Shown: positions 15,616-23,766 of the stretch, piece after piece
How the letters are laid out: every line of letters begins with the position of its first letter
Numbering within the stretch: position 1 is the stretch's first letter
Virus record (IMG/VR): IMGVR_UViG_3300033148_003449
Coordinates: 1 to 40,860 of that record
DNA length: 40,860 nt
Strand: one strand, 5' to 3'
Source: a virus
Notes under the pieces: generated by a model
What the model was told of the DNA's origin: nothing
Databases searched by the model: none
What the model saw: only the letters and a program-made list of their open reading frames with translations
Made by a program: the position numbers and the translations under genes

Positions 15616-16395
15616 ATGAATGAATCAACGGGCGAATTATCGCCATGTATCAAACCACAAAATCAAAGTGAAAATATTAATGAATTAGCGGGAGCACTTG
15701 CAAAGGCTCAAAGTTCAATTAACTCCCCTATTAAGAATCAAGTAAACCCATTTTTCAAATCTAAATATGCGGATCTTAATTCAATTATAGATTGCTCTAA
15801 AAAGTCACTCTCAAGCAATGGCCTTGCCGTGACTCAATTAACTTTATATATAGACAATAAATTTTTGTTAGTTACTAAATTAATTCACTCATCCGGCCAA
15901 TGGATGCAATCTCAATACCCTTTACCCGCCAATGGCAAACCTCAAGAAATAGGATCCGCTTTAACATATGCAAGGCGTTATGCCTTAAGCGCAATATTGA
16001 ATGTTTCGGCCGACGACGACGACGACGGAAACGCGGCGAGTAATAATAAGCCTAAAACTCAAGCATTACCGCCAAGACCTAAACAAGTATCAAAGCCGGC
16101 GCCAATTAAGCCCCCCACAAGGCCGCCGGCTAATTTAAATAATCAAAAGGCTAAAACATACGCGCCGGGCCCGGAAATGGCACCCCCGCCCGATATGCCC
16201 CCACATAAGCTTGATCTAGGTCAATACGTTATGACAAAAGGGGCGAATGCCGGAAAAACTCTAAACTCAATAGACAAATTAAAGCTTGATGAATGGCTTA
16301 AATATATGACCGAGAAGGGATTCACAAAGGGCGCCGATTATAAACAAGTTGAATTGTACTTAAATCAAACCGCGGCAACCGCGACGAGTTATTAA
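15616..16395 (+). CDS. erf: ERF-family single-strand annealing recombinase
   Basis: This is a 259-residue protein of the P22 Erf family, which anneals complementary single strands for genome circularisation and recombination. The family core is clear: ELAGALAKAQ at the start, NPFFKSKYADLNSII, GLAVTQLT, and EIGSALTYARRYALSAILNVSADDDDDG. A Pro-rich linker (about 145-195) leads to a C-terminal domain (QYVMTKGANAGKTLNSID). The ribosome region is AAAAGGATAGG. It is the first gene of the rightward block. RusA at 8200-8661 is a natural partner. Confidence 0.92.
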   Translation: MNESTGELSPCIKPQNQSENINELAGALAKAQSSINSPIKNQVNPFFKSKYADLNSIIDCSKKSLSSNGLAVTQLTLYIDNKFLLVTKLIHSSGQWMQSQYPLPANGKPQEIGSALTYARRYALSAILNVSADDDDDGNAASNNKPKTQALPPRPKQVSKPAPIKPPTRPPANLNNQKAKTYAPGPEMAPPPDMPPHKLDLGQYVMTKGANAGKTLNSIDKLKLDEWLKYMTEKGFTKGADYKQVELYLNQTAATATSY

Positions 16396-16659
16396 ATGTT
16401 GGCCGTTGTAACTGCCTTAATTTTTATAGCTATGGGCAACGCCGTCATTGACGCGCCGATGAATGACCTTCATAAATGGCAAGAGAAAAGGGCCGAGATA
16501 AAGCGGCAACGTGAAAACCGACCGCAAGCTGAAAAGGATCAAGAGGAAATCGACAAGGCCCTTGCAAGACATATCAGACATAAGGAAAATATGGCCGAAT
16601 ATTACAGGCTTAAACGGCTTAAAAATAAGGCTATTTTTGATTATGAACAAGGGGAGTAA
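16396..16659 (+). CDS. Small protein with N-terminal hydrophobic segment and charged helix
   Basis: This 87-residue protein begins one base after the ERF stop (TAA then ATG) with no ribosome site, so it relies on coupled translation. The first 16 residues are hydrophobic (MLAVVTALIFIAMGNA). The rest is a strongly charged helix (KWQEKRAEIKRQRENRPQAEKDQEE). A membrane anchor with a cytoplasmic coiled coil is likely. Function unknown. Confidence 0.6.
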   Translation: MLAVVTALIFIAMGNAVIDAPMNDLHKWQEKRAEIKRQRENRPQAEKDQEEIDKALARHIRHKENMAEYYRLKRLKNKAIFDYEQGE

Positions 16660-16872
16660 ATGAAGCCAAACCTAGGGGGGTTTATGTGGAATAAAGAAAT
16701 TATAAAGGCTTATTTTAAACTTTTGGCTATAATTGCCGGCGTGACTTTGATTTTATTCTCTTTTATGGCGTTAATATTATTAGTATTTGTTGAGCAAAGC
16801 CTTTTAGCCGGGTTTGCTCTTTTCCTAATTCTCCCCTTTATTCTTATGTTTTCTAGGGGGGACTTTGGATAA
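16660..16872 (+). CDS. Small membrane protein, two transmembrane helices
   Basis: This is a 70-residue protein with two hydrophobic helices (LLAIIAGVTLILFSFMALIL and LLAGFALFLILPFILMF) separated by a short loop. Two starts are possible: ATG 16660 with AAGGGGAG, or ATG 16684 with an AGGGGGG site. A holin-like role is possible from topology, but the lysis genes are on the other strand. Confidence 0.6.
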   Translation: MKPNLGGFMWNKEIIKAYFKLLAIIAGVTLILFSFMALILLVFVEQSLLAGFALFLILPFILMFSRGDFG

Positions 16873-17029
16873 TATTACATTTTTAAAAGTTATTAGTATT
16901 AAAGAATCATGCCAAACATTCTATCAAAGGGCTAGTTTCTATAATTGGATCAAAGTCTTATATAAAAATAAAAGATTAACTATTCAAGAATTTCGATCTT
17001 TACAATATATTTTACCCGATTATAATTAA
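16865..17029 (+). CDS. Hypothetical small protein, 54 residues, TTG start
   Basis: The frame begins with TTG at 16865, inside the end of the membrane protein gene, with AGGGGGG just upstream. It encodes a protein ending LTIQEFRSLQYILPDYN, with several aromatic and basic residues. The spacing to the ribosome site is short. It fills an otherwise empty gap before the subtilase, which supports it. Function unknown. Confidence 0.45.
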   Translation: MDNITFLKVISIKESCQTFYQRASFYNWIKVLYKNKRLTIQEFRSLQYILPDYN

Positions 17030-17055
17030 GCTTTCTTTTAATCATAGGGGAGTTT

Positions 17056-18201
17056 ATGAAAATTATATTACCGTTTTTAGTATTATCGGCATTTTTGTTT
17101 AGTTGCGGGCAATCAAACTTGCATACATTTAAGAAGCCTTATCCTGATTTCAATTACTCCGGCACTCGATTTATTGTTTATTCAAAATCTAAAATTAAAA
17201 CTCATCAAGATATTGAAAAGGCCATAGGCCGAAACAATGGGCGAATACTTAAGAAACTTAAATATAATAAGGGATATGTTGCTTATTTTAAAGACAATCA
17301 CATAGTAAATCTGGACAAGAATATAAGATTTGAATTAGATATAATTCATCAATCATCATTAGGATCATGTTCACAAGAGCCCGCGCCGCCGCAAGAGCCA
17401 AACCCGGATCAACCAAGTCAAGTTTTGGATTGGGGGATTGATCGCCTTAATGCTCGAAAAGCATGGGAGATATCAACCGGCGCCGGCGTGACCGTTTGCG
17501 TTGTTGATACGGGAATAGATACCAAACACCCGGATTTAATAGACAACATTAAGGGCGGAATGGGTTTTGTAAATGGATCCGATTCTTATTATGACGACGC
17601 GGATCACGGTTCACATGTTTCGGGAATAATCGCCGGCGTTGATAATGGAATTGGCATTAAAGGGCTCGCTTTTAACGCTAAGATTTGGGCCGTTAAAGTT
17701 TTAGACGAAAACGGGAGCGGATGGGGATCGGATATAAGCCAAGGGATCTTAAATTGCATAGGTAAAGCCGATATTATTAATCTAAGCCTTGGATCGGATA
17801 GGCCCTCAAGCATAATATATGACGCCATAAAAGAAGCATACGACAAGGGCTTAATAATTGTAGGGGCGGCCGGGAATGACGCCGCAAACGTCGTAGGATA
17901 TCCCGCGGCCTATGTTGAAGTTGTTGCCGTTTCATCCTCAAATTATAGGGATGAATTTAGTTATTTTAGCAATTTTGGGCCCGAAATAGATTTTATTGCC
18001 CCCGGATCTAGTGTTTTATCAACCGTACCCGGCGGGGATTACAAGAAATTTTCGGGGACCTCTATGGCAACCCCCTACGTTGCCGCCATGTATGCGCTCG
18101 CCTTATCCGCTGGCAAAAGAGATATAAAGGCCGTTGATATTGGCTTAGATGTTTACAAACAAGGCCAAGGCTTGCCGGACGCATGGGAAACTGTTAAATA
18201 A
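17056..18201 (+). CDS. Subtilisin-like serine protease, predicted lipoprotein
   Basis: This is a 381-residue secreted protease. The signal peptide ends in LFSC (lipobox, Cys17), so the mature protein should be a lipid-anchored periplasmic or outer-membrane protein. Residues about 36-100 look like an inhibitor-type propeptide (RFIVYSKSKIK). The S8 catalytic triad is complete: D151 (VVDTGID), H184 (DHGSHVSG) and S336 (SGTSMATP), with oxyanion N274 (AAGND). It has a good ribosome site (AGGGGAG). Subtilases are rare in phages. Roles could be host conversion, exclusion of other phages or processing of surface proteins. I see no inactivating change. Confidence 0.9.
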   Translation: MKIILPFLVLSAFLFSCGQSNLHTFKKPYPDFNYSGTRFIVYSKSKIKTHQDIEKAIGRNNGRILKKLKYNKGYVAYFKDNHIVNLDKNIRFELDIIHQSSLGSCSQEPAPPQEPNPDQPSQVLDWGIDRLNARKAWEISTGAGVTVCVVDTGIDTKHPDLIDNIKGGMGFVNGSDSYYDDADHGSHVSGIIAGVDNGIGIKGLAFNAKIWAVKVLDENGSGWGSDISQGILNCIGKADIINLSLGSDRPSSIIYDAIKEAYDKGLIIVGAAGNDAANVVGYPAAYVEVVAVSSSNYRDEFSYFSNFGPEIDFIAPGSSVLSTVPGGDYKKFSGTSMATPYVAAMYALALSAGKRDIKAVDIGLDVYKQGQGLPDAWETVK

Positions 18202-18221
18202 AAATAAAAGGATAGGTATAA

Positions 18222-18728
18222 ATGATAGAATGGAAAACAATAAAAAACTTAAATAATTATTTAATAAGTAGTGATGGGCAAATAAAAAATATTAAAAGAA
18301 ATAAAATTAAATCCTGGTTTATATCAAATTCAGGGTACAAAAGAGTATCTTTATATAAAAATGGAAAAGGCAAAAATTACTCAATTCATCGCCTTGTAAT
18401 ACTCGCATTCAAAGGCTCTTCAAAGTTAACCGTCAACCATAAAAACGGGATTAAGACCGATAACAGACTAGAAAACCTTGAATATTGTACTTATTCACAA
18501 AATCATAAGCATGCTTATGAAAATAAATTAAGAGAAAAAAAGCGCGGATCAAAATCTCATTATTCAAAGTTAACCGAAAAACAAGTTTACGAAATTAAAT
18601 TTTCATTATTGAGTAAATATAAAGATTTTGAAATATCTTTAAAATATAGCGTGACAAGGCAAACAATAAATCGAATTAGAAATTTAGAAACGTGGAAACA
18701 TGTAGGTATAAACTATTTTGATAAATAA
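18222..18728 (+). CDS. HNH homing endonuclease (NUMOD4-HNH)
   Basis: This is a 168-residue endonuclease with an N-terminal NUMOD4-type module (EWKTIKNLNNYLISSDGQIKN shows the WxxI...YLIS.DGxI pattern), then HNH (HRLVILAF, VNHKNGIKTDNRLENLE, NHKHAY). A C-terminal helix-turn-helix follows (TEKQVYEIKFSLL and KYSVTRQTINRI). It is free-standing, a mobile gene likely to cut phage DNA lacking it. The ribosome region is AAAAGGATAGG. The 3' end overlaps the oppositely oriented amidase gene by 16 bases. A paralogue lies at 23767-24273. Confidence 0.9.
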   Translation: MIEWKTIKNLNNYLISSDGQIKNIKRNKIKSWFISNSGYKRVSLYKNGKGKNYSIHRLVILAFKGSSKLTVNHKNGIKTDNRLENLEYCTYSQNHKHAYENKLREKKRGSKSHYSKLTEKQVYEIKFSLLSKYKDFEISLKYSVTRQTINRIRNLETWKHVGINYFDK

Positions 18729-19255
18729 ATAAGCTCAAATAATTTCCGCCATTCAAAATATTTACCAACATCATTTTTGCGCCCCGGCGAAATCATCTCA
18801 TGAGACACAATGCAATTAGGGTTTATATGCGGATATTTATCCATTAAATGATTAATTAATTTAGCTAATGAATTATATTGTTCGGCTGTATATGCAATTT
18901 TATTGCCGTCCCCGATTATTTCTACACCTATTGAAAAATCATTGCATCCTTTTTGCCATTTTCTTGTAATTGAGTTCCAAAAAGAAGAGCGGCCCGCATG
19001 AAAAGCTATGTGTTTGTCAGGATCTATAATTTGGGTTAATGATCCTTTTCGACCTATTAAATAATTACTTGATACATAAATCTTATCCTTTTTTGCCAGA
19101 TATTTACCTATATTTATATACAGGCGGCGCCATAATGACGGGCTTATGTCTTTTCGATCTCCAAAACCGGTATGATGTAAAACAATTAATGTATATTGTT
19201 GAGTAATTGCTCTATAGTCTTTTCCGTCTAAAATAATATCAAATTTTAAACTCAT
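18713..19255 (-). CDS. Endolysin: N-acetylmuramoyl-L-alanine amidase
   Basis: This 180-residue zinc amidase of the Amidase_2/AmpD family cleaves the peptide from muramic acid in peptidoglycan. The motifs are LHHTG (H27/H28), AFHAGRS, FSIGVEIIG (E112), and SHEMISPGRKNDVGKYFEW (H152 and D162 as zinc ligands). There is no signal peptide or cell-wall-binding domain, the usual form in phages of Gram-negative hosts that rely on a holin. Its start overlaps the lipoprotein gene stop (ATGA), making a lysis cassette with the two genes upstream. Confidence 0.92.
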   Translation of the reverse strand: MSLKFDIILDGKDYRAITQQYTLIVLHHTGFGDRKDISPSLWRRLYINIGKYLAKKDKIYVSSNYLIGRKGSLTQIIDPDKHIAFHAGRSSFWNSITRKWQKGCNDFSIGVEIIGDGNKIAYTAEQYNSLAKLINHLMDKYPHINPNCIVSHEMISPGRKNDVGKYFEWRKLFELIYLSK

Positions 19256-19539
19256 TCACTTCCGCATTTCATAGAGCATTCTTTAACCCAATTTTCTAAA
19301 TCAAGTTTATGCAAACATCTATATTTTTCTATGGCCGGATTGTTGGCCCTAATAAACTCAATATCGCCATTTTCTAAATGACGCTCAATTCTTAATTTTT
19401 CCGCATTTGGGATAAATATGTCCGCTTGAATGTCTTCAAAGTCTGGACATCCTATTAATAATAAGAATGAAATAAATATTAAACTATTTAGACTTTTCAA
19501 CTTCAATACCTTCGCGCCTTTTTGTAGGTTTCCCGGCAT
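19252..19539 (-). CDS. Small lipoprotein, spanin-like (outer-membrane subunit)
   Basis: This protein of up to 95 residues has a hydrophobic segment (SLIFISFLLLIGC) ending in a lipobox LIGC, so the mature part should be lipid-anchored. The first 56 bases overlap the previous gene in another frame, as in overlapping Rz/Rz1 spanin pairs. The position directly before the amidase supports a lysis role: joining inner and outer membranes during release. The mature domain has three more Cys and is longer than typical Rz1, so this is a moderate call. Confidence 0.65.
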   Translation of the reverse strand: MPGNLQKGAKVLKLKSLNSLIFISFLLLIGCPDFEDIQADIFIPNAEKLRIERHLENGDIEFIRANNPAIEKYRCLHKLDLENWVKECSMKCGSE

Positions 19540-19720
19540 TGTCCGACCCTATGGCCTTTTCAAGCGGGATTTGATTCTTATCGTTATTGATAGCTCTTTG
19601 AAGTTCCTCAAGGCGTTTGCGCTCTTGGCGCTTTTCATACTTAGCCCATATAAACTTAAATATATTTAAAATTTCCTTGAGGGCACTAAGGCCCGCAAGA
19701 ATTGATTTTAAATAACCCAT
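19484..19720 (-). CDS. Small basic protein of the lysis module
   Basis: This 78-residue protein begins with an amphipathic or weakly hydrophobic helix (ILAGLSALKEILNIFKFIWA), then a charged helix (KYEKRQERKRLEELQRAINN). It overlaps the lipoprotein gene, so it could be the inner-membrane spanin partner or a small holin. The hydrophobic helix contains Lys and Glu, which makes a simple membrane span doubtful. Confidence 0.55.
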   Translation of the reverse strand: MGYLKSILAGLSALKEILNIFKFIWAKYEKRQERKRLEELQRAINNDKNQIPLEKAIGSDNAGKPTKRREGIEVEKSK

Positions 19721-19721
19721 A

Positions 19722-20054
19722 TTAGGCTTTTAACTCTTTAACTTTTTGCAAAATTGCGTAAACCTCAAGCGCGATATTTAAAGCCTTTTCAACTAAGCCC
19801 TCAAGATCATCATTAACAAGGTCTAATTTAATAGCTAAAGCATCGTTTAACTCTTTTAATTCGTCTTGGCTTAAATCGGCAAGCTCTAATTTAGCCTCAT
19901 CAAGACCGGCAAACGCGGCCGGAGCTAGTAACATCGGCGCAACAAATGTCGCAACGTCTTCAATACTAATGCCGTCTTGTGTGGCTTGATCCGCGGCCGT
20001 GACCAAAGATCCAATAAATTCTACTATTTCTTTTAATTCTTTTATTCCGTTCAT
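19722..20054 (-). CDS. Hypothetical acidic helical protein
   Basis: This 110-residue acidic, Ala/Leu/Glu-rich, all-helical protein has a mildly hydrophobic middle (FVAPMLLAPAAFAG). It begins after a clear ribosome site (AAAAGGGG) and is followed one base later by the lysis-module gene. No family is recognised. A structural or lysis-timing role is possible but unsupported. Confidence 0.55.
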   Translation of the reverse strand: MNGIKELKEIVEFIGSLVTAADQATQDGISIEDVATFVAPMLLAPAAFAGLDEAKLELADLSQDELKELNDALAIKLDLVNDDLEGLVEKALNIALEVYAILQKVKELKA

Positions 20055-20066
20055 TTTATTCCCCTT

Positions 20067-21392
20067 TTATATGTTAGTTTCTACAGGTAAAGATGCGTTG
20101 TCTTGATAAATCCAATTAGTCGCTTCAACCGTGCTTTGCTCGTCAACTTCTCGGATGTATTTACAAACGTCTCTTGCCTCTTTTAATAAGCGTATTTTCT
20201 CATCTTGATTAGATTCTTGCAATGATAATTGTCTATAACAATGACTTAAGGCCATTAAAAAAGTCGCTTGATTAGGTCTTAATTCTAAGGCCTCGTCAAT
20301 GTATGTTGTCGCCGCCTTATATTTCCCATATCGCATATGGACATCGGTTGCCAGTCTTAGAGCGTTTAAAGAGCGGCCGCAAGCCTCTAGGCATGGGTTT
20401 ACAAAAGTCTCTAAAACATACTCTAAGGGATCTTGCATTTGACCGTCTTTGTGGCTATCTGCGCGGCCTATTTCTAATTTTGCATTCCAAGCCTCAAAGT
20501 AATTAGGAAACGCTTTTAGAGCCCCGTCAAAGTCTCTTTTCTGATATAAATCGGACGCCAATTTAATGTTTTTCATACGCTCGATTATTTCCTTATAATC
20601 CTCATAAACTCTTGGCTCATCCATTAATGAGTCATTGCGTTTACATAAATATGACTCGTCATACATAATGCCGTCAAATTTAACGACCTCTAGGCCTACT
20701 TTTTTTAATAGAGTTTCAAATAATTTTTGTGTCCAAACATTAATATGGTCGGGATGATAATAATATTCTAAATCAAACCCATCAAGGCCGAAATTAGTCA
20801 TTTTATTAAACCAAGTGGGGACGCTTACATATATAAGGCCGTCTTCTTTTAGACATTCCACATATTCGCGAAGTCTTAAATCAACGTCCAATTGGTGCTC
20901 CGCAACCTTATAAGTTGTAATAAGATCATATTTCTTTGTTTGATCGAAATCTTTACCTAAATTTAAATTGTATTCATGAAAAGCGTTTCGGCGGTATGAT
21001 TCGGCAAATTCGGTGCCCAAATATTCGCCTTTTGGAAAATAAGAGCGGACCCAATTTAAAAACATCCCATAGGCGGCGCCGATATCGGCAACAACGGGAG
21101 TTTCTTTTTTATCCTTTTGCCATTTCTCTAGTGTTTCCCCTAAAAAATGCGAATGCATATTGAGCTTTCTTTGGCCCGTGTAAAGGTTGCCAATTGCGGG
21201 CGGCTTTCTATAATCATGCTCGTAATACTTTTTAGCCTCATCCTCATTCATATATTTTTGAGGATAAGCAACAAATCCGCATGATTTACAAACATGCATC
21301 CCTTCCTTTTTTACTCTATATTCATCTACGTTTTCCCAATTCCCAACCGTGTCACAAATAACACATCGGCAATCATCTTTTTTATTTTCCAT
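20067..21392 (-). CDS. Zinc-finger SAM methyltransferase with TPR domain (sugar-modifying type)
   Basis: This is a 441-residue protein. The N-terminus has a zinc ribbon (CRCVIC at 8-13 and CKSC at 35-38), as in sugar C-methyltransferases such as the NovU/TylC3 group. A class I SAM domain follows, with motif I VADIGAAYGMF (about 100) and the LKEDGLIYVSVPT strand (about 187). Residues about 280-441 are TPR-like helical repeats (ATYIDEALELRPNQATFLMALSHCYRQL), an unusual addition for this family and probably for protein contact. It follows the NeuB-like gene by 8 bases, suggesting it methylates the same sugar or its carrier protein. Confidence 0.78.
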   Translation of the reverse strand: MENKKDDCRCVICDTVGNWENVDEYRVKKEGMHVCKSCGFVAYPQKYMNEDEAKKYYEHDYRKPPAIGNLYTGQRKLNMHSHFLGETLEKWQKDKKETPVVADIGAAYGMFLNWVRSYFPKGEYLGTEFAESYRRNAFHEYNLNLGKDFDQTKKYDLITTYKVAEHQLDVDLRLREYVECLKEDGLIYVSVPTWFNKMTNFGLDGFDLEYYYHPDHINVWTQKLFETLLKKVGLEVVKFDGIMYDESYLCKRNDSLMDEPRVYEDYKEIIERMKNIKLASDLYQKRDFDGALKAFPNYFEAWNAKLEIGRADSHKDGQMQDPLEYVLETFVNPCLEACGRSLNALRLATDVHMRYGKYKAATTYIDEALELRPNQATFLMALSHCYRQLSLQESNQDEKIRLLKEARDVCKYIREVDEQSTVEATNWIYQDNASLPVETNI

Positions 21393-21400
21393 TATCTCCC

Positions 21401-22078
21401 CTATTTGTTTATTGTTTTTGCTAATGTTTCTAACTCTTTTGGCAAGGCCGCGTGAATCGCATCCCTAAATTGTTTGCCTTTAAATTTAATATCTCTTGTA
21501 AGTGTAAAATGCTTTTCAATTACATTTGCATCCCAAACTTTAACCGCATTAATAGCGGTGTCAATCCCAACCGTATGATCTGAATAACCACAAGGGCGCT
21601 TATATAACTCGCTTAAGAATCTAATCCTCTCTAGGTTTGGGCACGTTGTCAGATAGTCGCTAACATGCAAAACCCTAGCCCTTTTTAATTGTGGTAAATA
21701 AGAATTTTCTTTTAATGATATAATTGCCCTAAATGTATCGCGTTTATTTACATAATCCTTATTACTAGATTGCCCGCCCGCGATCTTAATAAATGTTTGA
21801 TGTAGATTTAAATCTTCATATTCGGTTGAAAATATAGAGTTAAACATTGGAATTTTTAAGACCTCATCCGCATAATAAATAAGCTCTAAATGCTCGTCAA
21901 AAGTAAACTCGCATTTTTTATAGAAATCTTTAGGCATTGAGCCGTTTAAATCTTTAGCTAAAAAGGCTTGAGACTTAACAAGATCCGCGCCGGATTCTTT
22001 GGCAATCCTTATCATTTCTTTGGCTGTTTTTAAATTCCCGTCGTGTAAATTCCCGATTTCGGCTATAAGTAAAGGCAT
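21401..22078 (-). CDS. Minimal NeuB-like nonulosonate synthase
   Basis: This 225-residue protein of the sialic/legionaminic/pseudaminic acid synthase family condenses PEP with a six-carbon amino sugar. The conserved motifs are IAEIGNLHDG (residues 5-14), VKSQAF (34-39), KIAGGQSS (98-105), GYSDHTVG (164-171) and VIEKHFTL (186-193). H168 and H190 correspond to the two metal-binding His of NeuB. The usual protein has about 340-350 residues with a C-terminal antifreeze-like (SAF) domain that covers the active site; it is absent here. The start overlaps the previous stop (TAATG). It may be active in a reduced form or need a partner. Confidence 0.82.
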   Translation of the reverse strand: MPLLIAEIGNLHDGNLKTAKEMIRIAKESGADLVKSQAFLAKDLNGSMPKDFYKKCEFTFDEHLELIYYADEVLKIPMFNSIFSTEYEDLNLHQTFIKIAGGQSSNKDYVNKRDTFRAIISLKENSYLPQLKRARVLHVSDYLTTCPNLERIRFLSELYKRPCGYSDHTVGIDTAINAVKVWDANVIEKHFTLTRDIKFKGKQFRDAIHAALPKELETLAKTINK

Positions 22079-22419
22079 TAATAGGACTCTTTTCTTAAGA
22101 ATGTTTCAAATTCAGAATCACGTTGTTTTTTAGATTTATAATCATTCGATAGGTCTTGCCGTTTTTTAACAATTTTCCTCATTGTCTTGTCTATGGATCC
22201 TATCCAACGGCAATATGTATTTATTAGCCCTTCCGTTGTTAGTTTCTTTTTTTCCGCGGCACTTATGCCCATTTGTAGGCCTTTTCTAATAGCTAATAAT
22301 TGATTTAACTTTTCATATTTTAAACAATCTCTTAGCCAAGCGTTCCATTTCTCATGGTCTTCAAAGCCCTTTATTTGTCCCGCATATAATTTTAAAACGT
22401 CAATTTCTTGTGTCGTCAT
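22078..22419 (-). CDS. Unknown small protein inside the sugar operon
   Basis: This 113-residue, Lys-rich, mostly helical protein (ISAAEKKKLTTEGLINTYCRW, MRKIVKKRQDLSNDYKSKKQRD) has no known motif. It overlaps both neighbours (ATGA upstream with the CMP-sugar synthetase/GT2 fusion, TAATG downstream with the NeuB-like gene). Such tight coupling suggests one complex. It may be a phage packaging-type helical protein that happens to lie here, or a partner of the truncated NeuB. Confidence 0.6.
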   Translation of the reverse strand: MTTQEIDVLKLYAGQIKGFEDHEKWNAWLRDCLKYEKLNQLLAIRKGLQMGISAAEKKKLTTEGLINTYCRWIGSIDKTMRKIVKKRQDLSNDYKSKKQRDSEFETFLRKESY

Positions 22420-23750
22420 AAATAAGCCTCTTTTATTTTATCCTCGGTTTGTTTGCGCTCAACTAAGTTAGTTTTGCTCATAGAATTATCATGTTGTCGA
22501 TAAAAGAATATAGGGCGGTTTAAATAACCTATTTTTAATATAGATTGAGCCCTTGCCCATATATCTAGAGAATCATGATTTCTTAAATCCTCTGTAAATT
22601 GTAAATGCTTAATTGCACTTGTTTTAAACATAGCGCATCCTACGTGGTGCATCGCGGACCCCTTTTGTATGATTCTAGTCGATCCATGGTGATTATCACC
22701 GTAAATAATTTCCTTTTCACTTTGCAAAATATGGTCAAACATTCGCTTAATAGAAAATTCATTTGTAAGATAGTCGTCGGCATCAATCCTTATAATATAA
22801 TCTCCCCTAGCTTCTTTTAATGCCACATTAGAGCTAGACGATAATCCGATGTTTTTATTGTTTCTGATATATCTAACATTAGGATATTTCTGCGCCGTCT
22901 CGGCCATTAAAACCGGGCTTGCATCGGTTGAATGATCGTCAATTATTAACAATTCGCAATCATTAAATATTGTTTGTTTTGTAATACTATTTAAACATTC
23001 GGCAAGCCAAAGAGCCGAATTATAAGAGCATGTATAAATAGTCACTTTAGGCATTTTATTTATTTTCTTAGCCCATCTATTAGCGCCCAAAAAGCTTAAG
23101 ACCTCTTTTAATGTGCAATTATTCCCTAAAATTGCGAAAATTGCCGTCATTAATTCCAAGTCTTTTGGATAATCTATTAATAATCTAATGTTTTTTCTAT
23201 CAAGAGCCCCGATATATCCCGGCTTAATATCCATTGAATTAGTCGTAATAGCTCTAATGCTGTAAGTAATATGTTCAACATTTTCAAACTTATCACTAGC
23301 CCTTGCAAGAGCCGTCAAAGATATGATTTCAAAACCCGTGCCCGGTATTAATCCCGTGCAAGATAAATAATCTAAATTATCTTGTTTGAATATGGCTAAG
23401 GCTTTTAGTAATTGATCGGGATCAACAAAAATTTTATCGTGGGTAACACGGATTATTATATCTAATTTATTAGCGACGGCGGCGCTATACATTCTTAATA
23501 AAGGATCCTCGCCCATTCCGGCAAAACATTTATAATTTTGTTTCCCAAACTTATTAAAAATATTTGAATACGCCGCAACCTCATTTTCTGGATAAGCGTA
23601 AATAATGGGCAAATTTGTCTTACTTAATCTAGAATGTAAATGATGTATTAAAGATTTTCCGTTTATTTCATGCGCCGGCTTTTTGGGTATTCTATAAGAA
23701 TTTAATCTTGTACAAACGATAATTCCCGCATTTTCTTTATTATTTAACAT
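22416..23750 (-). CDS. Fusion of SpsF-type sugar cytidylyltransferase and GT2 glycosyltransferase
   Basis: This is a 444-residue two-domain protein. Residues 1-235 resemble the SpsF/CMP-sugar synthetase family (IIVCTRLNSYRIPKKPAHEINGK with the Rxx(S)xR(L/I)PxK pattern, then GEDPLLRMY and RVTHDKIFVDP). Residues 236-444 are a family 2 glycosyltransferase (VTIYTCSYNSALWLAECLNS, DDHSTD at 271-276, DADD at 323-326). One chain could therefore activate a sugar with CTP and transfer it. It is translationally coupled to the 113-residue protein and the NeuB-like synthase. The ribosome region is AAAAGGATAGGGG. Substrates are inferred from context only. Confidence 0.82.
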   Translation of the reverse strand: MLNNKENAGIIVCTRLNSYRIPKKPAHEINGKSLIHHLHSRLSKTNLPIIYAYPENEVAAYSNIFNKFGKQNYKCFAGMGEDPLLRMYSAAVANKLDIIIRVTHDKIFVDPDQLLKALAIFKQDNLDYLSCTGLIPGTGFEIISLTALARASDKFENVEHITYSIRAITTNSMDIKPGYIGALDRKNIRLLIDYPKDLELMTAIFAILGNNCTLKEVLSFLGANRWAKKINKMPKVTIYTCSYNSALWLAECLNSITKQTIFNDCELLIIDDHSTDASPVLMAETAQKYPNVRYIRNNKNIGLSSSSNVALKEARGDYIIRIDADDYLTNEFSIKRMFDHILQSEKEIIYGDNHHGSTRIIQKGSAMHHVGCAMFKTSAIKHLQFTEDLRNHDSLDIWARAQSILKIGYLNRPIFFYRQHDNSMSKTNLVERKQTEDKIKEAYL

Positions 23751-23766
23751 AATTTCCCCTATCCTT

